27,706 nt of DNA from Snodgrassella alvi_G (GTDB lineage: Bacteria; Pseudomonadota; Gammaproteobacteria; Burkholderiales; Neisseriaceae): contig CAMLCH010000034.1 of the NCBI GenBank assembly GCA_946478525.1, positions 1 through 27,706 of the forward strand, written 5' to 3'. The position numbers and the translations under genes were made by a program. Of the stretch, positions 17,052 through 25,255 are shown piece after piece (position 1 is the stretch's first letter; each line of letters starts with the position of its first letter). Below the pieces are notes generated by a model, which saw only the letters and a list, made by a program, of their open reading frames with translations, was not told where the DNA came from and made no database searches.

Positions 17052-19709
17052 ATGGGCTCTACTTCTACAACTTGTTCTTGCAAATCAAAACATGAGTTAA
17101 ATCATTCATGTGAACATACCATTAAAAATAAACAAGAAAAAACATGTTGTTCGAGTTCTGATACTCATTCCGATACTCAAAATAAAGTATCAAACGAACA
17201 TCATCATACTTCTTGTACAGGTACCGAAGATGATGGGGAAGATGATTCGGATAGTGCCCACTCCAGTGGAGGATGTTGCGGGCATGAACATGTAATCTCT
17301 CCTTTATCAGATATATCCCCTATTAATGATGCTTCAGATACTCGCGCTGTTTATCGCATCATGAAAATGGATTGCCCAATGGAAGAAGCGCTTATTCGAA
17401 AAAAACTTTTGAGCATTGAAGGAATTATTCATCTTGAGTTTAATTTAATGCAACGTATTCTCACTGTTGATCACGAGCTAACATCTACCGAACCCATTAT
17501 TGCTGCATTAAAATCAATTGATATGACACCCGAGCCAATATCTAATAATAAAGGTGTAACAACGGTATTTTCAGTCAATGGTATGGATTGCCCTCTAGAA
17601 GAGAATTTAATCAGAAGTAAGTTCGCGACAATATCAGGTATTTTTGATCTTGAATTTAACTTAATACAGCGCACCTTAAAAATCAATCATGAGACTTCTG
17701 CTTTATCTACAATATCAGAAGCATTATTTGCTTTAAATATGGATGCAAAACTCCTAAATACTGAATCTGGAGAATGTAATCCTATTTCTGCTCCTAAGAT
17801 ACCATGGGGGAAATTGGCAATAGCAGGAATAGCTGCTGGATTATCTGAAACTTTCGAACTGATTAATGAATGGGGAATAAAACCATTTGGCCTCAATCTC
17901 AAAGCTTGGACTATTGGCAGTATTGAAGTTGTAGAATGTTTACCTTTAATTTTTGCTGTGATAGCAATTGTTTTAGCTGGGCTTACTACCTATAAAAAAG
18001 GCTGGTTAGCAGTTAAAAATTTCAATTTAAACATCAATGCACTTATGTCTGTTGCTGTAACAGGTGCAGTCGTCATTGGGCAGTTTCCTGAAGCTGCGAT
18101 GGTTATGGTGTTATTCAATTTATCAGAAGCTATTGAAGCAAAAGCACTTGATCGCGCCAGAAATGCAATTAAGAATCTTCTTGCCTTAGCACCTGAGAAG
18201 GCAACCGTATTACAAGAAAGTGGGACATGGCTAGAAGTTAATATTCGTCAAATCGCTATAGGTAGTCGAGTACGGGTAAAGCCTGGCGAAAAAATTGGCC
18301 TTGATGGTGTCATTAAAGCAGGTCAGTCTACGATAAATCAGGCACCTATCACTGGTGAAAGCATGCCTGTAGAAAAAACATTGGGTGACACGGTTTATGC
18401 AGGTACGATTAATGAATCAGGTTCTTTTGAATTTGAAGTAACCGCAGCAGCCAATAATTCAACTCTTGCCCGTATTATTCATGCTGTAGAAGAGGCTCAA
18501 GGAGCGAAAGCACCTATGCAACGGTTCGTTGACCAGTTTGCAAAATACTATACGCCTGCAGTTTTTATAACGGCTATTTTGGTGGCTTTTATTTCACCAC
18601 TTTTCTTAGGTGGAATATGGGAAAAATCGGTCTATACTGCTTTGGTTATTCTAGTGATAGGCTGTCCTTGTGCACTTGTTATCTCTACACCTGTTAGTAT
18701 CGTTTCAGGCATGGCTGCAGCAACACGCTATGGTATTTTAGTAAAAGGCGGTACATTCCTTGAACAAGGTCGTAAACTAACTTGGTTAGCTTTAGACAAG
18801 ACCGGAACCATCACTTATGGTAAGCCTCGTCAAACAGATTTTGTTAAGATTGGCAACCTAGAGAGAAATACCATCGTTTCTATAGCTTCCAGTATTGCCG
18901 CGCGCTCAGATCATCCTGTATCCAAAGCTATCGCAGACAATGCAATTGAAAATAATTTAATATTACATGAGGTCGGTGAATTTAAGGCCATACCTGGTCA
19001 AGGAGTCAGTGGTGTAATTAATGGACAAACGTGGTATTTGGGTAACCATCGCATGGTTGAAGCACTAAAAAAATGCTCAAAGGAACTTGAATCTCAGATT
19101 ATTAATTTAGAAAAAATGGGGAAAACGGTTGTAGCTTTAGTAGGAGAAAAAGGTGTTCAAGGGCTTTTTGCAGTGGCTGATACATTGAAAGAATCAAGTA
19201 TAGAGGCCATACGTGAACTGAAAAAAAGAGGCGTGAAAACATTGATGCTTACTGGCGATAATGAACATACTGCAAGAGCGATCGCACAACAAGTAGGTGT
19301 GGATGACTTTAAAGGAAATTTATTGCCAGAAGATAAGCTTCATATTGTCGAAAAATTGCAAACAAATGATGAAATTGTCGGCATGGTAGGCGATGGCATT
19401 AATGATGCTCCCGCTCTTGCCAAAGCTGATCTTGGTTTTGCAATGGCCGGTAGTGGTACAGATACGGCTATAGAAACAGCTGATGTAGCTTTAATGGATG
19501 ATGATCTTCGGAAAATTCCCAAATTCATAGGGCTGTCTAAATCAACCTATGCGATTTTAGTACAAAATATAGCTTTTGCTCTTGGCGTTAAGGTGATTTT
19601 CTTTGTACTTACCTTCATGGGTTTATCGACAATGTGGATGGCTGTTTTTGCCGATGTAGGCGCATCATTAGTGGTAATTATTAATGGACTAAGAGCCATG
19701 CGTAAATAG
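17052..19709 (+). CDS. zntA: P1B-type heavy-metal-exporting ATPase (Zn/Cd/Pb)
   Basis: The 885-residue protein pumps divalent metal ions out across the inner membrane. Residues 1-85 form a Cys/His/Asp-rich tail (SCKSK, TCCSSSD, HEHHH-like HHHT, DDGEDDSD, GGCCGHEH), probably a metal-binding extension. Two HMA-like domains follow (about 98-165 and 170-235), each with MDCPMEE or MDCPLEE, i.e. with one Cys (108, 180) and Glu in place of the second Cys. The core has TGES (434-437), the CPC metal site (538-540), the phosphorylated DKTGT (Asp582), the SDHP motif and GDGINDAPAL. The CPC core with this type of N-terminus fits ZntA/CadA pumps and not copper pumps. AGGAG precedes the ATG. It is flanked by long AT-rich gaps and probably forms a single-gene transcript controlled by the MerR-type promoter upstream. 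Confidence 0.93.
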   Translation: MGSTSTTCSCKSKHELNHSCEHTIKNKQEKTCCSSSDTHSDTQNKVSNEHHHTSCTGTEDDGEDDSDSAHSSGGCCGHEHVISPLSDISPINDASDTRAVYRIMKMDCPMEEALIRKKLLSIEGIIHLEFNLMQRILTVDHELTSTEPIIAALKSIDMTPEPISNNKGVTTVFSVNGMDCPLEENLIRSKFATISGIFDLEFNLIQRTLKINHETSALSTISEALFALNMDAKLLNTESGECNPISAPKIPWGKLAIAGIAAGLSETFELINEWGIKPFGLNLKAWTIGSIEVVECLPLIFAVIAIVLAGLTTYKKGWLAVKNFNLNINALMSVAVTGAVVIGQFPEAAMVMVLFNLSEAIEAKALDRARNAIKNLLALAPEKATVLQESGTWLEVNIRQIAIGSRVRVKPGEKIGLDGVIKAGQSTINQAPITGESMPVEKTLGDTVYAGTINESGSFEFEVTAAANNSTLARIIHAVEEAQGAKAPMQRFVDQFAKYYTPAVFITAILVAFISPLFLGGIWEKSVYTALVILVIGCPCALVISTPVSIVSGMAAATRYGILVKGGTFLEQGRKLTWLALDKTGTITYGKPRQTDFVKIGNLERNTIVSIASSIAARSDHPVSKAIADNAIENNLILHEVGEFKAIPGQGVSGVINGQTWYLGNHRMVEALKKCSKELESQIINLEKMGKTVVALVGEKGVQGLFAVADTLKESSIEAIRELKKRGVKTLMLTGDNEHTARAIAQQVGVDDFKGNLLPEDKLHIVEKLQTNDEIVGMVGDGINDAPALAKADLGFAMAGSGTDTAIETADVALMDDDLRKIPKFIGLSKSTYAILVQNIAFALGVKVIFFVLTFMGLSTMWMAVFADVGASLVVIINGLRAMRK

Positions 19710-19783
19710 ATTGAAAAATCATTGTACTAATCATTAGAGTATGTAGTTTTTAAAGACAAATCTTCCATCGTGATAAACAAAAT

Positions 19784-19806
19784 AAAGCCAGCAATTAGCT
19801 GGCTTT
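19784..19806. terminator. hairpin after the metal ATPase gene
   Basis: AAAGCCAGC (19784-19792) pairs perfectly with GCTGGCTTT (19798-19806) around a 5-base loop, 75 bp after the ATPase stop. On the plus strand the tail is short; on the minus strand a T-rich tail follows, so it may act in both directions. Confidence 0.7.
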
Positions 19807-19809
19807 GCT

Positions 19810-20190
19810 CTCATATAACTGCATTGACAAACATACAATGTCACTATTCTAAGTTATTGTACTTTTTAATATGCTACTTCCCTTAACAGAATTACTGCAC
19901 CAGTGATGCTATCTTGAGCGATAAAAACAAGTTTAGTAATAATTGAAACAAGCTGAATTTTTTAAGCTACTTTTATCCATTGCCAATAGTCAATGAGATT
20001 ATCTGCATAAAACTCAAATTATCTAAAATTATGCAAATGTGTATGTTGAATGTTTAGAAGTTAACAATATCTTTAAAACAGCAAAAGGTAATAATGCTAA
20101 AAGAAAATATATTATAAAAATATGTAAAGATAAAAAATTTAGTTGGCTTATTTTGAAAATTAATTTACTCTTTTAAATTGAAAAAATACC
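19810..20190. other. intergenic region before the triple-repeat gene
   Basis: No intact gene is seen. A plus-strand frame of about 45 codons from roughly 20031 to 20175 (containing NVYVECLEVNNIFKTAKGNN) is open but has no start or recognised family. Its VYVECLEV segment loosely recalls VYAECLKL in the antitoxin remnant at 15.6 kb. It could be another gene fragment. Confidence 0.35.
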
Positions 20191-20931
20191 ATGCAAGTTT
20201 TATACACTTGGTTAGAGGTTACTAACCCGAACCTAGGTTTCAAATCTCATTTTAAAAAATTAATTATGTGCAAAAAATTTAAATGTTTAGAGACTGCACC
20301 TGAGCAAGGTGAAAACTATTGGGTTCTGATTTGTGCGTCTAATACGCCATATTTACAACTTACATGGGAAGGTATAGATCTTGAGTACTTATGGCTGAGA
20401 ACTCATAGAGTTTTTGCAACCAAAAAAGATACCAAGAGAGCAGGTAAATTTATAAAAGAATTTTTTAAATTAAATCAAGAAAAACTAAACTATATAACAT
20501 CTGCACCCAAGTCTGGTGACAAAGTATGGGTTGGTCTTTATATGGATGGTGCAGAAAATGATTGTGAATTAATAACTTTTGATCCTAATCTTGAAACACA
20601 TCAGGATCATTTACGCGAATTTCGGCTTTACAGAACTCGTCTGGATATAGAAGATGCGGTTAATCTAATAACATTAGCCTTAGAAGAAGAACTGCAAAAA
20701 TTTAAACCTAAATATCTTACCGAAGCTCCAGAATCTGGTACTGAAGTATATTATCCTGATTTTGACAATCCTTTAAAATTTGGTGTTAATTGTAATTTAT
20801 ATGACCATGATAGGCATAAGGATCTTTTAGAAAACCGGCTACTTTTCTTAGAAGAGGAAAATGCACTACGCGCGAGTACTAAAATGTTACGGCGAATTAA
20901 TCCAGCAACATCTAAACAAACAGATAATTAA
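20191..20931 (+). CDS. protein of three ~70-residue repeats, function unknown
   Basis: The 246-residue protein is made of three related units (about 30-95, 99-168, 173-240). Each opens with a matching motif: LETAPEQGENYWV, ITSAPKSGDKVWV and LTEAPESGTEVYY, and ends with a charged stretch such as RTHRVFATKKDTKRAG or RLYRTRLDIEDAV. No signal peptide is seen, so it is probably cytoplasmic. Motifs of the form APxxGxxVW followed by a DA-type helix occur in small phage-associated proteins, so a mobile-element origin is possible, but I cannot name a family. Start: ATG at 20191; Met26 (20266), directly before the first repeat, is an alternative. Neither has a good ribosome site. It stands alone between AT-rich gaps. 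Confidence 0.7.
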   Translation: MQVLYTWLEVTNPNLGFKSHFKKLIMCKKFKCLETAPEQGENYWVLICASNTPYLQLTWEGIDLEYLWLRTHRVFATKKDTKRAGKFIKEFFKLNQEKLNYITSAPKSGDKVWVGLYMDGAENDCELITFDPNLETHQDHLREFRLYRTRLDIEDAVNLITLALEEELQKFKPKYLTEAPESGTEVYYPDFDNPLKFGVNCNLYDHDRHKDLLENRLLFLEEENALRASTKMLRRINPATSKQTDN

Positions 20932-21061
20932 AGCTCACGATGGTGCAGATTAAAGAGCAACGCGGCTAATTTACACAAACTGCATTTTATTACCCAATAA
21001 CACTACATTGCAGAAAGAAAATAAAAAAACATATTGATACATATTACATTAATTTTATGTG

Positions 21062-21253
21062 ACAAAGCTGTCATACAATAAGAGTCATAGAAATGCTAAC
21101 TCCTAATCATCAGGTAATCCGTAGGCGTACTTAACAGTTTAATCATTAACTTCCAGAACGATTGTTTTACTGCCCATTAAATAGCAACTAAATTCATCGG
21201 CAGAACTTAAACAAATTGATACTGTTAATATTATTGCTAAAAGAATTTTTTAT
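21062..21253 (-). pseudogene. decayed small secreted protein gene (copy B)
   Basis: On the minus strand the frame reads KILLAIILTVSICLSSAD, EFSCYLMGSKTIVLEVND, a TAA, TVKYAYGLPDD, a TAG, ELAFL and a TGA. This parallels copy A at 16511-16907 (ILLTMMLTGLSYSSFAN, EFSCLLTDGKIVIVRIND, QTFTYA). The ATG is lost (ATAAAAAATT at the expected place) and likeness fades after about 60 codons. It lies beyond the 3' end of the 21348-22304 gene. It is clearly non-functional. Confidence 0.6.
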
Positions 21254-21347
21254 GGCCACGATTTTCCTGACAGGTTAATCATATAGTTAGGGGTTTTAAA
21301 CAAATAAACATATCAATAGAATCGGATAAACAAAAAATCACGATAAC

Positions 21348-22304
21348 TTAATTTAATTGATCTAACTCTTCGTACCCTAATAATTTAGTCCAGATAAGTA
21401 GCTGATTGCGGTCACCCGTAAACGGTATATCTTTAAGCGAATTAATTGCCTTAAAACTGAACGTAAAAATATTTTTAAAGTTATTAGATTTTTGATTTAA
21501 TATTTTGGTCCTTAAAGCCAGTATAGCAAATTGCTCGTTATATCCGCCATTTTTCAAAAAAACTTCATAATCAGCATACTTTTTATTTAAAACGTATCGA
21601 TATACATACCAAGGTTGATGTAATTTCGTCATGGTATTTTTTATGTCTTCTGCCATGAGCATATATGACACATTTAAATCATCTTCAGAGAAATCTAATT
21701 TTTTCTTTATGCCTTTGGGAGTTAATTTTGATCCTTTTGGTACCGACTGATTGAGATTTATTAAAGCTGATTTAATTTTACGTTGTATCTTTTTTTCTTC
21801 TAATTCATTTAAATCAATATTTTTTTCACTCTCAATGCTAGATCGTGAATCATTTAAAATTTCAAAATATTTCTTTGGAGCTAATCGATTTCTACAATAC
21901 TTCTTCACCAAGTCAATAAATAGAGTTTGATTCATCTTAGCACTAAAATTTACTTTCCGAATTACTGAATCAAGTTCAGTATATTCATACATTTTAGATT
22001 GTGTTCCTAAGGTTTGCTTGACTAAGATTTCGCTATACTTTTGAGCCTCATCCTCTGATTTTATCCCATTTCTAACCATACTCCAATTATTGAGAGAAAG
22101 TTCTGCAAATTTAGAAACATGATCACATTCTTCACTAATTTTTTCTTCAAAATCTTTAATAGATAGGTTTCTAAGTTGATTAAACGTATTAGTAGCTACA
22201 GAAAGAGAGTTTAAATCTGGATTAGGCACTACATCCGAACTCTTGGCTAATGTGATGGTGTATAGTGAAAATGTAGTCAACAGTAATATTAGATTTTTCT
22301 TCAT
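21348..22304 (-). CDS. exported protein of unknown family, copy 1
   Basis: The 318-residue protein starts with a Sec signal peptide (MKKNLILLLTTFSLYTITLA, cleavage before KSSD). The mature part is helical, Lys- and Asn-rich, without membrane segments. Two Cys (Cys60 in SEECD and one in KKYC) also occur in copy 2 at 26424-27398 and may form a disulfide. Shared blocks are IDLNELEEKKIQ, LINLNQSVPKGSKLTPK, QPWYVYRYVL, FLKNGGYN and the C-terminal IWTKLLGYEELDQLN. I do not recognise any domain. The two copies lie in opposite directions about 4.1 kb apart and share upstream DNA as well. Both frames are intact, unlike the decayed genes around them, which suggests selection. Confidence 0.8.
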   Translation of the reverse strand: MKKNLILLLTTFSLYTITLAKSSDVVPNPDLNSLSVATNTFNQLRNLSIKDFEEKISEECDHVSKFAELSLNNWSMVRNGIKSEDEAQKYSEILVKQTLGTQSKMYEYTELDSVIRKVNFSAKMNQTLFIDLVKKYCRNRLAPKKYFEILNDSRSSIESEKNIDLNELEEKKIQRKIKSALINLNQSVPKGSKLTPKGIKKKLDFSEDDLNVSYMLMAEDIKNTMTKLHQPWYVYRYVLNKKYADYEVFLKNGGYNEQFAILALRTKILNQKSNNFKNIFTFSFKAINSLKDIPFTGDRNQLLIWTKLLGYEELDQLN

Positions 22305-22454
22305 ATCATTATAGCTTTAATTTAATACGATAAATAAATTTATAAATTTCTTGATTAGGCATATCGTTATTTGTTTCTTTCGTCTTAGCTGGAACAAAGA
22401 ATATTCACTGTAATTATGTGGATCTTAACATTAATATTCATTATATTAACATTT
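22305..22454 (-). promoter_or_regulatory. conserved upstream region of exported-protein copy 1
   Basis: These 150 bp match the 150 bp before copy 2 (26274-26423). Shared parts are a TATAAT within AAAATGTTAATATAATGAAT at the far end, a block close to ACGAAAGAAAC in the middle, and AATGATATG at the start codon. The spacing is the same in both, implying a leader of about 125 nt. Confidence 0.5.
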
Positions 22455-23021
22455 TTTCTGATGGCTAATTAAGTTTTGCATTTGACATGAAGCAACTTTG
22501 TCAGAATTAATGGTCATTTACCAGCCAAAAAATTTTCTCAATAGCTGGAACAACATTTTATCGTTATAACTATCATTTCAAATTGAATTGATATCCAAAA
22601 CAATTGAAAAAATAATTATCAAAATTTAGCTGTCGTGTTGCTATTAGAAAAATTAAAGAGATTGAAACTCACTATATTTTAAAGGGTGAGGCGATTTCTA
22701 ATAAATCTTGACTTAATATAGCCAGCTAAGCGCTAACTTTACTCAAATTTTACCTTATTTACAAAGGACTATATCGCAGCGAGCGTCGATGCCCATTTTA
22801 ATACACTATTCGTCCTTAGCAAAATTGCTGTATTAGGAAGCTATCCAATATCTTTCAGAAGATAATATTTTCTGTTGTTTACAACTACTATATTATCGAA
22901 AACAAGCAATAAAATCTTTATTCCGCCCCTATTTGTGCCTGTTTGAAAAATTAACAATTATATTTACCAATAACATATTTATAATGCCTATTATCAGGAT
23001 AGACTAACATTCGGGTACAAC
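22455..23021. other. intergenic region, no gene recognised
   Basis: This AT-rich stretch lies between the copy 1 promoter and the terminator of the siderophore-binding gene. It contains a 9-bp inverted repeat (TATTAGAAA near 22639 and TTTCTAATA near 22695) and no convincing gene or RNA. Short open frames on both strands are broken by stops. Confidence 0.45.
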
Positions 23022-23053
23022 AAAAATGCCAGCTATCAGAAATAACAGCTGGC
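23021..23053 (-). terminator. intrinsic terminator of the siderophore-binding gene
   Basis: On the minus strand GCCAGCT pairs with AGCTGGC (stem ends 23028 and 23053), followed by ATTTTTG. It begins 22 bp after the stop codon of the gene on this strand. Confidence 0.8.
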
Positions 23054-23075
23054 TGTGATGTGACAAGAACAAAAT

Positions 23076-24017
23076 TTAATTTATGCCGTTCAGCGGCCGG
23101 ATGACTTCATCAATCTGACGGTTCAGACTTTCCAGCCCGTTGCCGGACAAATACCATAAGTCAGCACTAAGATTAACGATTAGCGTACCTGCTTTATGCA
23201 TAACTTTATTATCGAAATAATTACTGCGCATCGGTGTATTGCCTATTGCTTTACTGCGGTCAACAACGTAAATAATATCAGGATGATATTGAGCAATAAA
23301 CTGGTTATCAACCATTATACGTGCCGGTCTGCCATTTTCAGCTTTGTCCGGAACAGGCAAATCTTTGACATTTACTGCCCGTTTTACATGTAATTCATCG
23401 AAGATCAGCGCAGAATAGCTACCCCGATTCATGAGCATCACATTTCCGTCATTATGTAATACCACTATGGCTTTTTTACCTGAATGCTGCGCGAGTTGAC
23501 GGGCTGCATTTATTTTTAAATCCAGTGCTTTTAACTGCTCCTGCGCCAATACTTCTTTACCGGCAATTTTTCCCAGCATTCTGATCTGATCCTTGACCCC
23601 AGAATAATAATTTTCACCGGTATTCACTGAATAATTCAGTGTAGGTGCAATAGCACTTAAATCTTTATAGAATTTATTTTGCCTTCCGCTCATAATAATC
23701 AGATCCGGCCGTACAGCTTTAATACCGGCGATATCCGGCTCCTTCATTTTGCCTGAATCTTGTATCTGTGCATTATGATATTGTTGCAAATAAGTTGGGA
23801 TATTACTTACCGGCGCAGCAATAACACGGTTACCTGCACCCAGAGCATCTAACGTATCTAAAGCACCGAAATCCATCACCACAATTTTTTGCGGTTGTAT
23901 TGGTATCTTAACTTCTTCGCCTGCCTGAGTAACACTAATTGACGGTGCAGTGCTTTGACAGGCACTTATCCCCATCATCAAGGCCGATGCAACAGCCAGC
24001 GTTATTATTTTTCTCAT
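23076..24017 (-). CDS. siderophore-binding lipoprotein of an iron ABC transporter
   Basis: The 313-residue protein is a periplasmic-binding lipoprotein: signal peptide MRKIITLAVASALMMGISAC with lipobox ISAC (Cys20). It has the FatB/CeuE/VctP/FetB pattern: QPQKIVVMDFGALDTLDALG, then GIKAVRPDLIIMSGRQ and a second lobe with QYHPDIIYVVDRSKA. These proteins deliver ferric catecholate or mixed siderophores to an inner-membrane ABC permease. A near-perfect Fur box lies 36 bp upstream, so it is iron-repressed. No permease, ATPase or TonB receptor gene is in the window, so the protein must work with components encoded elsewhere, possibly taking up siderophores made by other bacteria. The ATG at 24017 has AAAGGA upstream at a slightly long distance. 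The gdx gene precedes it on the same strand. Confidence 0.9.
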   Translation of the reverse strand: MRKIITLAVASALMMGISACQSTAPSISVTQAGEEVKIPIQPQKIVVMDFGALDTLDALGAGNRVIAAPVSNIPTYLQQYHNAQIQDSGKMKEPDIAGIKAVRPDLIIMSGRQNKFYKDLSAIAPTLNYSVNTGENYYSGVKDQIRMLGKIAGKEVLAQEQLKALDLKINAARQLAQHSGKKAIVVLHNDGNVMLMNRGSYSALIFDELHVKRAVNVKDLPVPDKAENGRPARIMVDNQFIAQYHPDIIYVVDRSKAIGNTPMRSNYFDNKVMHKAGTLIVNLSADLWYLSGNGLESLNRQIDEVIRPLNGIN

Positions 24018-24042
24018 AACTAAATTATCCTTTGAATTTTAA

Positions 24043-24048
24043 ATTATA
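24043..24048 (-). promoter_or_regulatory. -10 box of the siderophore-binding gene
   Basis: A consensus TATAAT on the minus strand lies between the Fur box and the start codon, five bases from the Fur box, so bound Fur would block RNA polymerase. The -35 would fall inside the Fur box and is weak. Confidence 0.55.
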
Positions 24049-24052
24049 AAAT

Positions 24053-24071
24053 AATGATAATTATTATCATT
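24053..24071. promoter_or_regulatory. Fur box
   Basis: AATGATAAT-T-ATTATCATT is a perfect 9-1-9 palindrome and matches the Fur consensus GATAATGATAATCATTATC at most positions when aligned by its GATAAT/ATTATC units. It lies 36-54 bp upstream of the siderophore-binding gene. Confidence 0.88.
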
Positions 24072-24164
24072 TAATTGGATATAAATGTCCAGTTATGTAA
24101 TACATTCCGGTTTAATATAATTTTAATAAGCGAATATTATAATAACTTGCGGGACAGCATGAAA

Positions 24165-24482
24165 TTAGTGTCCACTCAATTTCAGACCAATAATACCGGC
24201 AATAATCAGTGTCAGACTAATTAAACGGATGGCACCAGCCGGTACTTTAAAAGCAATGATACCGACGATGGTTGCTCCTACAGCACCAATACCAGTCCAT
24301 ACCGCATAAGCTGTACCTACCGGCAATGAACGCATTGACTGTGCCAGCAGAAGAAAACTGCCAATCAGCGCAGCCAAAGTAATGATACTCGGAGTGAATT
24401 TAGTAAAATTCTGTGAATACTTAAGATCAATCGCCCAGACTATTTCAAGTATGCCGGCCAGCAATAATGACACCCAAGCCAT
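24165..24482 (-). CDS. gdx: guanidinium exporter Gdx (SugE, SMR family)
   Basis: This 105-residue small multidrug resistance protein has four membrane helices and works as a dual-topology dimer that exchanges guanidinium for protons. The Gdx subtype residues are present: Glu13 and Trp16 in ILEIVWA, Ser42, Tyr59 and Trp62 in GTAYAVWTGIG, and the ending IIGLKLSGH seen in E. coli SugE. I set the start at the ATG at 24482 with AGGAG five bases upstream; the in-frame GTG at 24488 lies against that site and would not be used. The upstream leader carries a guanidine-II riboswitch, which independently supports the substrate. It is probably its own transcript, 147 bp before the Fur-controlled gene. 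Confidence 0.95.
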   Translation of the reverse strand: MAWVSLLLAGILEIVWAIDLKYSQNFTKFTPSIITLAALIGSFLLLAQSMRSLPVGTAYAVWTGIGAVGATIVGIIAFKVPAGAIRLISLTLIIAGIIGLKLSGH

Positions 24483-24504
24483 ATCCACTCCTGTTGAGGT
24501 TAAT

Positions 24505-24551
24505 GCAGGCCGTCCTGCGTGAAAATCTACCGGCTGGGTCGTCCCGTACGG
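24505..24551 (-). ncRNA. guanidine-II (mini-ykkC) riboswitch
   Basis: On the minus strand two short hairpins with ACGR loops stand in tandem: GGG-ACGA-CCC (24536-24545, with an outer CCG/CGG pairing) and GCAGG-ACGG-CCTGC (24505-24518). They are joined by a linker of about 17 bases, and the gdx AGGAG follows about 10 bases after the second. This is the mini-ykkC architecture, in which guanidine binds both loops, favours loop-loop pairing and frees the ribosome site. Known members regulate SMR guanidinium exporters, exactly the gene found here. Confidence 0.93.
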
Positions 24552-24858
24552 ATGTATAAATAAGCATGTGAATTGAGGAATCGTAATAGGCTGTCTGAAT
24601 CAATGTCAAGCAATTAAAGCTCCATCGTAACAAAACAGATGGCTGTAGATCATCTGTCTGAATATTGATACTGATCCAGTTCAGTCTCCCCAACCATAAT
24701 CAGTAAATATAATGATGCGAAAGGTGTAGTGAGATTTTTGGAATATTAATGATCTATAGTTGAAGATATTCATATTAATCAAGCCTCGTTAGTGCTGAGC
24801 TTGCCGTTAAAATTTAAAACAAGCAGCTTATAACACCCACTTAATGGACTAGATTTAA
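24552..24858. other. intergenic region upstream of gdx
   Basis: Apart from the putative gdx promoter area no gene or RNA is seen between the riboswitch and the decayed endolysin gene. Reading frames here show no protein-like pattern. Confidence 0.45.
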
Positions 24859-25248
24859 CTAACTTACCTGTCCATATACTCGGCTAGTAAAAACCAGTTG
24901 CTCGACCAGATAAAAAAGCGGCATACTGACCGCATTCCCTTGATTCCCGCACCAAGCACCATTAAATTGCCACGCGTATCCTTACCAACTACAAAACCAA
25001 CATGCCCCCCACCCTTACGGGTAAAGGTGACAATGCAACCATAGGCAGGTTTATATAGTTTGGTCATTAGCTGTGAATCTGCCCATGCACTGGCTCGAAA
25101 CCAATTTTTAACCCCATATCTATCCGTTATCCCTAAGCAATGCCCTACAGATAAGCCATTTAAAAAGTGTCGGGTTATGTTTTGCTCCCTTGATTTTCGT
25201 AGTCCAATATGCTTACGACCCTTAGCAATCCAATGTTAATTCAGTCAT
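24859..25248 (-). pseudogene. phage endolysin remnant (TIGR02594/CHAP-like)
   Basis: The minus strand starts MTELTLD at 25248 and can be followed through at least three frameshifts and an apparent internal deletion: pieces related to IAKGRKHIGLRK and KGAKHNPT, then NWFRASAWAD, TKLYKPAYGCIVTFTRKGGG, HVGFVVGKDTRGNLMVLG, a shift, GNQGNAVSMPLFYL and a stop at 24859-24861. The order matches TIGR02594-type (NlpC/CHAP-like) peptidoglycan hydrolases, with the KPAYG.IV.F.R.GGGHVGFVVG core and GNQG near the end. The region expected to carry the catalytic Cys is lost in the deletion. It is the last gene of a decayed lysis cassette. Confidence 0.75.
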
Positions 25249-25255
25249 AATTATT

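Noticed and set aside
22666..22673. ATTGAAAC-like string resembling a CRISPR repeat end
   Set aside because: It occurs once, with no regularly spaced copies and no cas genes.
22741..22930. Possible transposase remnant upstream of the siderophore gene
   Set aside because: Translations on both strands contain stops and show no DDE or other transposase motif; no terminal repeats were found.
24445..24693. Minus-strand frame of 82 codons across the gdx leader
   Set aside because: It overlaps the riboswitch and the start of gdx in another frame and shows no protein-like pattern.
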